Assembly (NCBI GenBank): GCA_003427395.1
Contig: BFEA01000375.1
Coordinates: 1,445,054 to 1,477,417 of the forward strand
DNA length: 32,364 bases
Source of the DNA: Chara braunii
Lineage: Eukaryota > Streptophyta > Charophyceae > Charales > Characeae
Direction of reading: 5' to 3'
In this document: piece by piece, positions 18,393 to 27,298 of the stretch
Layout: every line of letters begins with the position of its first letter
How positions within the stretch are numbered: the stretch's first letter is position 1
Position numbers and translations under genes: made by a program
The notes under the pieces: model-generated
What the model was told of the DNA's origin: nothing
Databases searched by the model: none
Seen by the model: the letters and a program-made list of their open reading frames with translations, nothing else

Positions 18393-18896
18393 GGCATGGC
18401 CAATTTCGGCTGTTTTATCTTGTCGATCTCACGGTCAAAATCGATTGTGCCCGATCGCGCCCAAACTGCTTTGGCCCTACGGGCCACTCCAACAAAAGGA
18501 GGTAGCCCAATTTTAAGGCATCTCGTTTTCGATGTCTGCATCTGCGGCATGTGAACCTGGTGTATTACCTACTGGGCTAGCTCCTACTACGGGAATAGTA
18601 GGAGCAACTCCTTTTATATGAGGTGCTTGCCCCTTTTACCCCTCCTGCACGTGGCCCAGCAAGCCTTGCCGGCTTGATCCCTGGTCAGCAGTTGGGGTGC
18701 CCAGCTTACCTGGGGTATCAACTCCCACCATCTCGCCACTGGCTCCTGCTCGGCCGTGGTAAACTTCCGAGGCCGGACACGAACCTTTCCTTATTCAGTC
18801 AATTTGTGGCCTCGACGAGGTCGTACTTTGACTATACAACTCTCGAATCCCGCGGCTTTAGTAGCCGCGTGCGCTGTTATGTATATGTGTCCGTAG
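18393..18896. other. Intronic sequence, nothing recognised
   Basis: A 79-codon minus-strand frame covers part of it but shows no domain. No RNA gene or transposon end is seen. Confidence 0.5.
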
Positions 18897-19628
18897 CGGT
18901 GATTTCATGTGGAACCTGTCATCCGGGTTTTTAAATCCTTTTGGCGTCCTAGTTGGCTGTTTCCCGTTGTTCGGCCTTGGTGCGATGGGGCGGTGCTTTT
19001 CTGTGGGAATCGTCATCTGGGATTGTCTTTTTTGTTTTTTTTCTGCCGTTGGTGGCATCCCAGTATTTTAGTTTAGAACAACGAAGCAGCAGAAAGCTTG
19101 AAACGATACCAGTTTTTGCAACAACAATTGCAAAGGATCCTTTGGAGTTGACGCAGAGTCGCAGGCAAGGGTGTTTTGGTATCCTGGTTGGTCTTGTCCC
19201 GTCGTTTGGCCTGTGACGGAGGGGGCGGTGCTTGCATGTGGGACTTGTCGTCTAGGATTTGTTTATGTTTGTTTGAATTTGTTGTGGTAACTTTGTCTGC
19301 GTCCCGGTTGGTTTTGTCCCGTTGTTCGGTCTATTTTGGAATGCGTAGTGGTGCTTTCATGTGGGACTAGTCATCCGGGTTCTTTTTTATTTTGGCATCC
19401 TGGTTGGTTGTTTCCCGTTGTTCGGCCTGTGCATTTGGGGGCGGTGCTTTTATGTGGGAATCGTCATCTGGGATTGTCTTTTATGTTTTGTTGGACATCC
19501 TTCAGCACTTTTTTTGCAGGCAAGGTGTATTGATATCCTGGTTGGTCTTGTCCCGTCGTTTGGCCTGTGACGCGAGGGCGGTGCTTGCATGTGGGACTTG
19601 TCATCTAGGATTTGTTTCCCCTGTTTTG
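18897..19628. repeat. Tandem repeat of ~95-bp units in alternating types
   Basis: Five units begin near 18941, 19176, 19300, 19394 and 19533, plus a partial one at 18897. Each has CCTGGTTGG-T-T-TCCCGT, CGTTTGG or TTCGGCC, a GGCGGTGCTT block, TGTGGGA-T-GTCATC, then GGGATTGT or AGGATTTGT. Units 18941 and 19394 are one type, and 19176 and 19533 a second. Both second-type units are preceded by GCAGGCAAG, which suggests a higher-order two-unit repeat. The short reading frames across it are by-products. Confidence 0.88.
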
Positions 19629-19681
19629 TTGTACACGGCTGTTTCCTTCGTCTTTTCTTTGCCTCTTTGCCCTTTGGCTGT

Positions 19682-19830
19682 GTGCAAGTGGGTCGATATG
19701 ACACACTGGGGTTGGGGCAGCCGCCGCTCAACCTACATCCACGTGGGCGGCCTTGTACGCAAGAGGTTTTGAACAGGCGGAGTTGTAAGTAAGAAGATTA
19801 AAAATGAATTGATTTTTTCTTGTTTTTTTC
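19682..19830 (+). repeat. Dispersed ~140-bp module, copy 2
   Basis: Homologue of 6182-6345 in the same orientation (CAAGTGGGTCGATATG, GGGGCAGCC, GCTCAACC, GCCTTGTACG, then an A-rich and a T-rich end). Upstream sequences of the two copies differ, so the module is the shared unit. Confidence 0.6.
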
Positions 19831-20767
19831 GCTTTTGTGTTCTGACATCTTTGTGACAATATGTATATTTTTGACTACTTTATCTGTGAATCGCGCGGCT
19901 GCGAAGCGTGGTCATATCCAGCATGGTCATTATGTTTAGATAAAATACTAAGAATAGGTTTAGATTTAGTATTCCTACGACCGCATGCCCCTGTGGCCCT
20001 GCGAAATGCGGAATACAACCGGTCACTCCGCCGGTCGTTGTCCTGATATTTCTTTTCCAAAGACGGTTATCATCCGGATCTAAGTAAAAAGTTTTAACTT
20101 TTCGGTCCTGACACACATATTCTAGCGACTTGGTAGAGTTTGAGTAGTTCTCCCTTTTCTTCAATTGGAGCATCGTCTCATGGAAAAAAAAAAAAAAAGG
20201 TTTGGTCTGAATAACCTTTAGGCACACGTGTCATTCTCATCATGTCAAAAACTTTAACAAAAGCCGGACACCATCCGACATGTAAAAGTGCCCGGCAGAT
20301 CGTATATGCTTTCCAGCACCACGGCGAGGGCTTTCTGTTTTTATCATGGCACTCTGTTCCAGACAACAGGCATCGTTTAAAATTTTGCCCTGGCAGTATT
20401 CTTCCTTCCGTCTTTCTCTCTCTCATGGCATATCTCCTTTCTCTCACAATGTGCAAAGAGAGAGAGGGGTGTTTCATGATTGCATTTGCAGTTGCAACTC
20501 ATGGTTAGCACGGCAAGGCTGTCGTGCTAACAGAATACAGGGTGTTTCACACTCTTGAGAGATGAACTTGAAGAGCCGAGGGAAAGTCACTCTCGCCAGC
20601 TGGTCTTTTAACAGAATACGGGATATCCAATCAAACCTTCGAAGAAGAAACAAAAGATTCAACCCCTGGCATTAAGAAAAGGTGGGTTCATTGCCAAGAA
20701 AAAAAAAGGAAAAAGGGAGATTCAACCCCTCACATCTCACAGAATAAGATTCAAACCCTGGATGCGG

Positions 20768-20768
<1 letters not shown>
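19831..20768. other. Intronic sequence, no recognised gene
   Basis: Minus-strand frames of about 100-115 codons (20227-19880 and 20477-20178) look partly protein-like but match no family I recognise. The word AGATTCAACCCCT occurs twice near 20657 and 20720. A 15-base A run is at about 20184. Confidence 0.45.

Positions 20769-20817
<49 letters not shown>
20769..20817. repeat. (AG)n microsatellite
   Basis: About 23 uninterrupted AG units. Confidence 0.97.
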
Positions 20818-20820
<3 letters not shown>

Positions 20821-21033
20821 TCGGGGAGGGGAGGAGGGAACGGGGTTCCTCTGTATTGGAACTCTTTTTGCTATAGCTGTGACCTTGGGACCTTCTGTAA
20901 AAGCGTTCGCTGTTCTGAGCAAGGAAAAGAAAATGAAAATAGATGTCTGAGCTTCTCCGTTGGTGTGTGGGCTTGTGGCATCATCTTCCTGTCTTCTGCG
21001 TCAGCAATTGGTTGTTTATTGGAGCGTATGTTT

Positions 21034-21052
21034 GTGCGCACGCGCGCGCGCT

Positions 21053-21104
<52 letters not shown>
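21034..21104. repeat. (CG/CA) alternating tract followed by (GA)n
   Basis: TGTGCGCACGCGCGCGCGC is strictly alternating purine-pyrimidine. A short CTC interrupts, then about 25 GA units follow. Confidence 0.95.
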
Positions 21105-21105
<1 letters not shown>

Positions 21106-21229
21106 ATTAAGGCCGTGAGATCTGTAGAGGGATACTTATGTATTCCCCGCAGACTGGCTTTACTAGTCTGTCTGTTAAACCACCATCTGTATGTCTGTAT
21201 GTCTGTCTGCCCTTGGGCCTGACTATTGG

Positions 21230-21650
21230 CTTTCGATTGGTTTGTCTGACTATCTGTTAAACCTTTGCTGTTAAGCCACCATATGTTAAACCTTAGCTGT
21301 TAAATCACTATCTGTTAAACCTTAGCTGGTAACCACCATCTGTTAAACCTTAGCTGCCAAACCACCATCGTTCAAACCTTAGCTGTTAAACCACCACTTG
21401 TGAACCCTACCCTTAGCCGTTAAACCACCATCTCTTAAACCGCAAGTACACGGCCCCAGCCTTGCAGAAAGTTTTTGTCGTCACAAGCGAAACTCGGGAG
21501 CGCCGCGCGGCGTGGGGCGCCGTTGAAAAAAAAAAATTGGCAGCCTCCGAAATGGTGCGGTTTTCATGCTGACACCCGCGGGCCGATGTGTGGTGTACTG
21601 GTGCTTTAAGCCTTAGCTGTCTGATAATCCGACTTTCTGTTAAACCACTG
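21230..21650. repeat. ~33-bp minisatellite (CTGTTAAACCTTAGCTGTTAAACCACCAT-like)
   Basis: Units follow one another from about 21253 to 21434 and resume at 21606-21650 after a MITE insertion. Most combine TTAAACCTTAGCTG with TTAAACCACCATCTG. Confidence 0.88.
21435..21609. mobile_element. MITE with TTAA target-site duplication
   Basis: TTAA at 21435-21438 and 21606-21609 bracket 167 bp. The ends are imperfect terminal inverted repeats: ACCGCAAGTACAC on the left, and AGCACCAGTACAC as the complement of the right end. Removing the insert and one TTAA restores CTCTTAAGCCTTAGCTG, which fits the surrounding minisatellite word TTAAACCTTAGCTG. The interior is GC-rich with a 10-base A run and no coding capacity. 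TTAA duplications are characteristic of piggyBac-type transposition, so a piggyBac-mobilised MITE is the likeliest class. Confidence 0.7.
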
Positions 21651-23121
21651 TCCACTATACCATGATCACTGTACAGTATCCGTCTGATTCTTTACTAGGC
21701 CTTTGGATTCCAAGTTACAGTAAATTGAAATATAGAATGTGTGTGAGCTTTGCTGACGGAATTGAAGCACTCATTTGCAGCCTTGCTTCCAATGCTTTGG
21801 AAAAGGGTCCTAATTTGCATATTCACTCTACGAATGAGTTCGTAGGGTGTCGCAAATGTTCACCGGAAAAAATAAGAATAAAACGTTCACAAGGTAAAAT
21901 GATATAACAGAACTATTTCTGGCACTGTCAAAAGGGACAGGGGTCAAAAGTTCAATCGGTTAGAGGGTAGGATAGATGGATTGGTCAGAGGAGGGGGGAA
22001 CAGACAGATGGACCTCATTGCCAATCGTAGCTGGGAGGAAGATTTCACTTTTTGGTGGCTTAGCTAGAAGCATGTCCTTCCCTAGTCGTTATGTCGGCAT
22101 GTTTGGCTTGTTCAGCCCCATTTTTCTACGATCTCGGGTATTACACCTTCACTCAATCTGGTGGGAGTGCAGCTGCATGGTGGTTTACAGACTACATCTG
22201 TTCAGAAAGTTCAGATTAAGGCATTTATTTGCTGCGTGGTTGGTCGTGAGTAGCAGGCTGGGCTATTATGGATTGCTTGCAGAGATGTGAAGTGGGTATG
22301 CATTGACCTTAACGGGTATGAATGCTGAGAAGACTATGTGATTGGTTGCACATATTTGTGATTACACCTTGTCTTTTGTTATTCCTGGTAGTGCCCGCCT
22401 TGGTTCTTTCTTCTCGTTGTTTACATCTCATACCCTCGAGTCTTTTTTTTTTTTTTTCCCCCGAAACGCCCAGGTTGTTGTAGAGGTCGGAGTGAGACTC
22501 CAGAAGACCTCCGGGACTCAGTCGTTTGGAGTTCGGAGGGCCCACTTAGCCTCCTATTTTTAGTTTGGTACATGTCACGAAATGTGATGTTGCTTTCCTT
22601 GCAGTCCCCAAAGAATATGTCTGCCGCCATTCTTTTAGCCTTGAGCCTGGTGGCATCGCTCTGCATGTGGAATTTTGCATAATCACATATTAATCAGACT
22701 GGTTCTTGTTTTGTGGAGGATAAATTGTGTGCCCCAGTCTTATCATCCTCCTGTTGTTGTTCTGTCCTTGAACTTGCTCAGAGTAAGTGCTGTTGTTTGG
22801 AAAGATGAGATGTCTGGGAAAAGACGGAAGGAGAACACTCAGTTGTTCATGACGAACGTTCATTGTATATTTGTCTGCGCAGCTGAGCATGGCAGCATCT
22901 GCTGTCTCCATTTGTTCATTTTTCCCACCGTGGACTCTTACGTATTTCAGAGGTTGCATATCCTCAAGGAAGGATGAATGTTCTGAGTGCTTTCAAGACC
23001 AGTTGTTTCGGAGGGGGGTTGTTTCAATGGTATTTACAATTTTGTGGATGGTCCTTGGATATGCTGCTGCCTGTGCGCATTGCCATGTGTGTGCCTGTCT
23101 TGTGTGTGCACTCAAGTGCAG
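21651..23121 (+). other. Last 1.5 kb of the giant intron
   Basis: There are no recognised domains or transposon ends. A T15 run lies near 22443. The region ends in the acceptor CAG at 23119-23121, preceded by a mixed TG-rich rather than a strong pyrimidine tract. Confidence 0.55.
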
Positions 23122-23255
23122 GCTCATGAGCAATTGCGTGCAACTCTGGTGATGCTGTTGGCGGACCTCCCCCCAACGTTGCCGGTTCTTCTCCTTGGAA
23201 CAGCGGATTACACTGGGCTGGAGCCGGAGGCAAAGCGGATCTTTGGCCGCAGCAT
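23122..23255 (+). CDS. ATAD2-like AAA+ ATPase/bromodomain protein, next internal exon
   Basis: The exon opens GCT CAT GAG after a CAG acceptor and encodes AHEQLRATLVMLLADLPPTL, PVLLLGTADYTGLEPEAKRI, then FGRS. This continues the ATAD2-like peptide of 580-768 without gap: the helix after the Walker B region, then PVLLLGT as the sensor-1 strand, then the EA--IFG segment. It most likely ends at a GTATGT donor at 23256 (134 bp, leaving phase 2). A second GTATGT at 23260 is an alternative, so the 3' edge is uncertain by 4 bp. Following exons, including the bromodomain, are not found in the rest of the window. Confidence 0.88.
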
Positions 23256-24044
23256 GTATGTATGTTCCTGCTCTTCTCGCTTTTTCTGACCTCAGAAGCA
23301 CTCGATTGGCTTGACAGTGAAGTTGAGTGAACACAAGGCTCCCAGCCATTGAGCGTGATGCTTTTATCAGCAACAGGTTGTCGTGCTAATACAAATGGAA
23401 GGGGTAGCAAAGGTTTTGCGTTTTGGGCCATGTCAGGCTGGTCATCAGGCTGTGTACCAACAGCCCTCGGTGGCCGGTATCGCATGCAACTGTTGGGGTG
23501 GTGTGAGTGAGAAAACCGACAAGTAAATCACAGGGCAAGATGGAGATGAGGAGCATTTAGTTGCTTGGTGACAATGAGGGGGATGAAAATACTAAGGTTG
23601 AAGATGTTCACCAATCTCCGTGAGACGCCAAGTCTTCCACCCCTCACCTAAATCTCCATTGAAACTATGTTATTCATAATGCAGTACTAGAGTGCCCAAC
23701 CGTCCATTTGCTAGCTTGTATGCCCTGTGAAATCTGAACCCATTGCCACAATGAAACTGCAGAGCAATAAGTGCCAATGAAAAGGAGGTTGGGATTCGGT
23801 ACCAGGGGAGACAAGCCAGAGCTTCCCTTTTCCACTGGGCTTGTTTTCTTTCTCAGCAAATCAGTGTCTGTATGTTGTTTCGCTGTGTATCTCTCTTTCG
23901 CCAGCTTCCACTGTGAGTCTAAGCAGAGTCCAGTGCAACTTGTAAACATGGGAGAAGTGGAGGAAATGCATTTCGCTTGATCACCCCCTGGCGGGCACTT
24001 ACCTTCACTCTCTTTCTCTTCCTGCGCAGTTCCATGGAAATCAG

Positions 24045-24420
24045 AAATTGTGAGAGAACGGAGGAAAGAAAATATGTGTGGAAAATTATGTCCTTCGAGA
24101 CTCCATTAAAACTGGAATGATACAGAGAAGATTAGCATGGCCCCTGCGCAAGGATCCGCATAAATCGAAAAATGGTCCCCCCCCCAAAAAAAAAAAGTGT
24201 GGAAAGGGGAGGGTGGAGAAATGGAGATGGAATTGGGCAGGAGAACGTGTGCATCGAGGGCAGGGAAAACCTACCTGGCTTCCCCTCTTGCAGACGACAC
24301 CCTCACCCTCACAAGGTTTTGTGTAATTGGAAGAGAACGGAGGAAAGAAAATGTGTGGGAAGGGGAGTGTGGAGAAATGGACAGGGTATTGGGCAGGACA
24401 CAGTATGCATTAAGGGTTGC
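24045..24420. repeat. Duplicated segment, one copy interrupted by a U6 insertion
   Basis: AGAGAACGGAGGAAAGAAAA followed by TGTGTGG and GAGAAATGG occurs at about 24053-24230, split by the U6 insert. It occurs again, uninterrupted, at 24332-24380. Both copies continue with GGGCAGGA. Confidence 0.8.
24090..24196 (+). pseudogene. U6 snRNA retropseudogene with A-tail and target-site duplication
   Basis: 24090-24178 follows U6 from the GTCC-TTCG 5' hairpin through GATACAGAGAAGATTAGCAT, GGCCCCTGCGCAAGGAT to AAATGGTCC. It has substitutions, and the usual ATGACACGCAC is shortened to ATCCGCATA. A C run and then eleven A (24186-24196) follow in place of the terminator T run. GTGTGGAAA flanks it on both sides (24076-24084 and 24197-24205). 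The uninterrupted paralogue at about 24352 shows the empty site. This is LINE-type retroposition; the copy is not a functional snRNA gene, since it lacks the T terminator and no USE/TATA pair is seen upstream. Confidence 0.88.
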
Positions 24421-24428
24421 GGCACAGT

Positions 24429-24533
24429 ACCACGTACACCATTAATCTGTTTTGAGTCCACCTATTTTGTCCTGCATTTTACCACGTACACCAGTCATTT
24501 GTTTTTGAGTCGAGGCATTTTGTCTTTTGTCTT
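24429..24533. repeat. ~52-bp tandem duplication
   Basis: ACCACGTACACCA...TCTGTTTTGAGTC..CATTTTGTC-like units occur twice in succession with moderate divergence. Confidence 0.75.
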
Positions 24534-25142
24534 GTGGGCATCGGCGTATCAGAAACTTAGTGAAGTGGTGGATGAGCTCGCTGAGTGTGGGAACCACTGG
24601 ATTCAGAGATATGTGCACATTGAAAGATTGTGGTCCCTTCTTCTACACCATCACTCATGGGTCACTGACAGATCCAACTCAATTTAGTGCATTGCAGTAC
24701 CACAGTAGAAATCTGCAGAGTGGTGTTAGTTCTTAAACCATCAATACATCCCCCAGGTAAAACCGTAAGAATGAAGCTGTGTGGACAGTGCAACTTTCGG
24801 GGTTCTGGGTTCGGGGTTCACGGAGCAAAATGGCTGGTGCCACCAGCCAAAACAAAGCAAAAAGAGTGCCCGAGCTGCCCCATTTTTTTGGTTGGCGCAC
24901 AGCACGAGCACCCTCGTGAAAAAGAGGCCGGGACGCCATCTCACTTGCACACTCAAATGAGATGCGATCACACTTGATTGCAGCGCCACAAAAAATCGGA
25001 ATTGAACAATCACACCCAAAATAGTGGATGAAAGCAGAAAAAGGTGACGAAGAATTGAGCGCCCTGCCTGCCTGGGCAACATACAATATTGGGCTCAGGA
25101 AACTGTCCAGCGAGCAGCAAGTTCTCACTGGCTATAGGTGCA

Positions 25143-25173
<31 letters not shown>

Positions 25174-25190
25174 CCTCCCTCTCCCCTCAG
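25143..25190. repeat. (CT)n/(CCCT)n microsatellite
   Basis: About 13 CT units followed by CCCT units. Confidence 0.95.
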
Positions 25191-25889
25191 GCAGTGCCGA
25201 TAGTAGCGCACCTCTAGTCTCACCAAGCAGGAGAAATATGACGAATGGTTTCTGAACGAGGGTATTGTGCCCCAACTCGTCACTTTTGATGAGCTGCTAC
25301 TTGCCTAAGCCTCAGTGCCTGCTTCCAAAATGGAAAGCCCAAGCTTACTAGCCGAAAAAAATCCTACCACTAAGAGACTCTACATTCAGGTCCTGGGTTC
25401 AAAACTGACAAGCTTCAATACAGTAAAGGAAACAATTGTACTTTGTTTGCGTCTAAGTTTGAATCCTGACAAAAACAAAACAACCCACACTTGTGAAACG
25501 GTTTTCACCTTTGCAGAAGCAGATGCAGATCCCAGGGTTCGATCCCTAGACCTTACCTGCACCCGTGTACAGTATCGAATAGACCCCTGTGTGTTTTGAG
25601 CCCGCGACCTGTGTTTTAATAGTGACTGTTATTTGTCGTAGGTCCCTGCAGCTGTAGGGGTTCGATCTGTAGATCTGTCAAGTAGGGGTTTCAGCTGTGT
25701 AGAGGACGAAACTGCTAGGCTAGAGGTCTGTAGGCGAGTCGCAAGTCCAACTGCATCGAGTTGGCAGTGCAACCCCGTTCAGTCAGTGGTACTGGTCCCA
25801 GTCACACTTAGTCCAGTCAAGCAAGTACCGTGTGGGACTGTGGGCACCAAGGGCCTGGTGGAAGGGGCCAGACCAGCGACCAACAGAAG

Positions 25890-25896
25890 TATAAAT
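25890..25896 (+). promoter_or_regulatory. TATA box 1 of the 5' LTR
   Basis: TATAAAT in the context ACAGAAGTATAAATCAAG, in the first duplicated promoter unit. The same context is present in the 3' LTR. Confidence 0.65.
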
Positions 25897-26138
25897 CAAG
25901 TGGCAGAGTCGAGCAATTCATTCATTCTGTTGCGAACCAAGCGGAAGCGCTGCCAGTGTGTAGAGGTCTGTAGGCGAGTCGCAAGTCCAACTGCGTCGAG
26001 TCGGCAGTGCAACCCCGTTCAGTCAGCGGTACTGGTCCCAGTTACACTTAGTCCAGTCAAGCAAGTACCGTGTGTACCGTGTGGGACTGCGGGCACCAAG
26101 GGCCTGGTGCAAAGGGCCAGACCAGCGACCAACAGAAG

Positions 26139-26145
26139 TATAAAT
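26139..26145 (+). promoter_or_regulatory. TATA box 2 of the 5' LTR
   Basis: TATAAAT in the second promoter unit, 249 bp downstream of the first, in the same sequence context. Confidence 0.65.
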
Positions 26146-26610
26146 CAAGAGGCAGCGTCCAGCAATTCATTCATTCTGTTGCGAACCAAGCAGAAGCGCT
26201 GCCAGTGCATCTTGTGCGAGGTGGTCTGCAGATGCCCGAAGCTGAAGTGGGTTATGAGAGAGACAGAGCAGCCATATCTGCTAGTAGTGATAGGGTTAGC
26301 GAGCAGCCATAGCTGCACCAGGTTATAGTAGTCTTCAGTGTGTGAGTATTTGAGTGTGCAGTGAGAGTGTATGTGGGTGGGATATCCAGGGACGTCCAGT
26401 GAAGTGTGCGTGTGGACAAGTTGAGAGGATACAGTGTTGTGAGGGGTGATGTAAGGGTGCACAGGTGCCATAGTTACTTGAAGCGAGTTTGTATCTAAAC
26501 TGTGTTCTCGCGTGTACTATCTTTGAGCTTTGTGTGGGCGCCTGGCGCCAGAGTGATTTGCCATCTGTTTACATGCATGCGAAGTAAGAAGAAAGCGAGT
26601 CTGATTGCAT

Positions 26611-26622
26611 TGGTATCAGAGC
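26611..26622 (+). promoter_or_regulatory. Primer binding site, tRNA-Met initiator
   Basis: TGGTATCAGAGC is complementary to the 3' end of plant initiator tRNA-Met, the usual primer of plant Ty3/gypsy and Ty1/copia elements. It lies one base after the CA end of the 5' LTR, which confirms that boundary. Confidence 0.95.
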
Positions 26623-26728
26623 AGGTTCCCACTATTTCACGCGCCATAGCAGAAGTACGTTGTTGAAGAAGAAGGGTCCTCCATAGCCGCGCCGTTGAAG
26701 GAAGGTGCCGCGTACCTGCAAAGAAGAC

Positions 26729-26735
<7 letters not shown>

Positions 26736-26773
<38 letters not shown>

Positions 26774-26789
26774 GAGAGAGAGAGAGAGG
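26736..26789. repeat. (AG)n microsatellite in the leader
   Basis: About 26 AG units with a single GG interruption. Confidence 0.95.
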
Positions 26790-27110
26790 AGCGATACAAG
26801 ATTGGTTGTGCGACATATGAAAGAAGGAGACGGCCATATCTACCGAGCTCGGACATTGAGAAAGAAGACACAGAGAAAGAAGAAGGGAGAGACGAAGGAG
26901 GAACATGAAAGTCATAGCTGAGGTGGAGGAGGAAGGAGAGACAGAAGGGAGAAAGAGAAACTATACCCGAGGGTGAAGAAGATGGAGACGAGGGATGAGA
27001 AAGAAGCCATAGCCGAGGGTGAAGGAGGAGGAAGAAGAAAGAAGGCGAACGGAAGTCGAAGAGAGAGGGTTGGCAGCCATAGCCAACGTTGGCCAAGGTA
27101 CTCACCAATG

Positions 27111-27298
27111 TTGACCAGCTGATTATCAACGTTGACCAGGTGGTTTTCCAGCGTTGATCGGGATGTATGTTGGTGTTGATCGAGGAGTTGACTGAAGTGT
27201 TGACCAGCGTTGACCAAGGAGTTGATTGGGACATTGACTAGTGTTGACTGGGTTGTTGACCAGGGCGTTGACCGGAGCTGTTGACCACGACGTTTGAC
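27111..27298 (+). promoter_or_regulatory. Cluster of eleven TTGAC(C/T) W-box motifs
   Basis: Exact TTGACY occurs at 27111, 27132, 27188, 27200, 27210, 27234, 27244, 27256, 27268, 27281 and 27294, all on the + strand, with further TTGATC/TTGATT variants between. TTGACY is the binding core of plant WRKY transcription factors. The cluster could equally be a plain minisatellite of a GTTGACC word without regulatory role. Confidence 0.6.

Larger units (their letters stand above)
769..23121 (+). other. 22,353-bp intron of the ATAD2-like gene
   Basis: The donor GTGAGT at 769-774 and the acceptor TGCAG ending at 23121 join residues LWWHT directly to AHEQLRA. That reproduces the unbroken order of this motif in plant family members (WW-x-AHEQLRA). 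Both junctions are phase 0. No other family-like peptide was found in between. The intron is filled with mobile and repetitive DNA, including an inverted retrotransposon pair, a solo-LTR-like segment, a MITE, snRNA and tRNA pseudogenes, and several satellites. An assembly join or an unseen small exon cannot be excluded without transcripts. Confidence 0.8.
23256..25493 (+). other. Probable next intron of the ATAD2-like gene
   Basis: The sequence from the donor to the LTR element shows no family-like peptide. It contains a duplicated segment with a U6 retrocopy, a small tandem repeat and a CT microsatellite. A frame near 24530-24690 reads YQKLSEVVDELAECG but I cannot assign it. Where this intron ends is unknown; it may include the retrotransposon that follows. 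Confidence 0.6.
25722..26205 (+). repeat. 239-bp tandem duplication of the LTR promoter block
   Basis: TAGAGGTCTGTAGGCGAGTC starts at 25722 and again at 25961. Both units run to CGCTGCCAGTG. Unit 2 has a 7-bp extra TGTACCG-type duplication. The 3' LTR has a single copy. Confidence 0.93.
25494..26609 (+). mobile_element. 5' LTR
   Basis: TGAAACGG...GATTGCA, 1,116 bp, with TG...CA ends. The first about 215 bp match the 3' LTR at roughly 96% by eye. It contains an internal tandem duplication carrying two TATA boxes, and a B-box-like GGGTTCGATCCC near 25534. Confidence 0.92.

Noticed and set aside
21180-21440. CRISPR-like array from regular ~33-bp repeats
   Set aside because: The units are contiguous and diverged with no unique spacers, and this is eukaryotic intron sequence. 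It is a minisatellite.
24520-24740. Further ATAD2-like exon (YQKLSEVVDELAECG frame)
   Set aside because: It shows no resemblance to the following segment of the family or to the bromodomain, and splice sites are not convincing.
25370-25420. tRNA-like GGTCCTGGGTTCAAAACTG before the LTR
   Set aside because: The T-stem does not pair and no other tRNA arms are found.
25494-25560. tRNA gene suggested by GGGTTCGATCCC in the LTR
   Set aside because: No anticodon arm, D-arm or acceptor stem surrounds the B-box-like word, and the same sequence is part of both LTRs.
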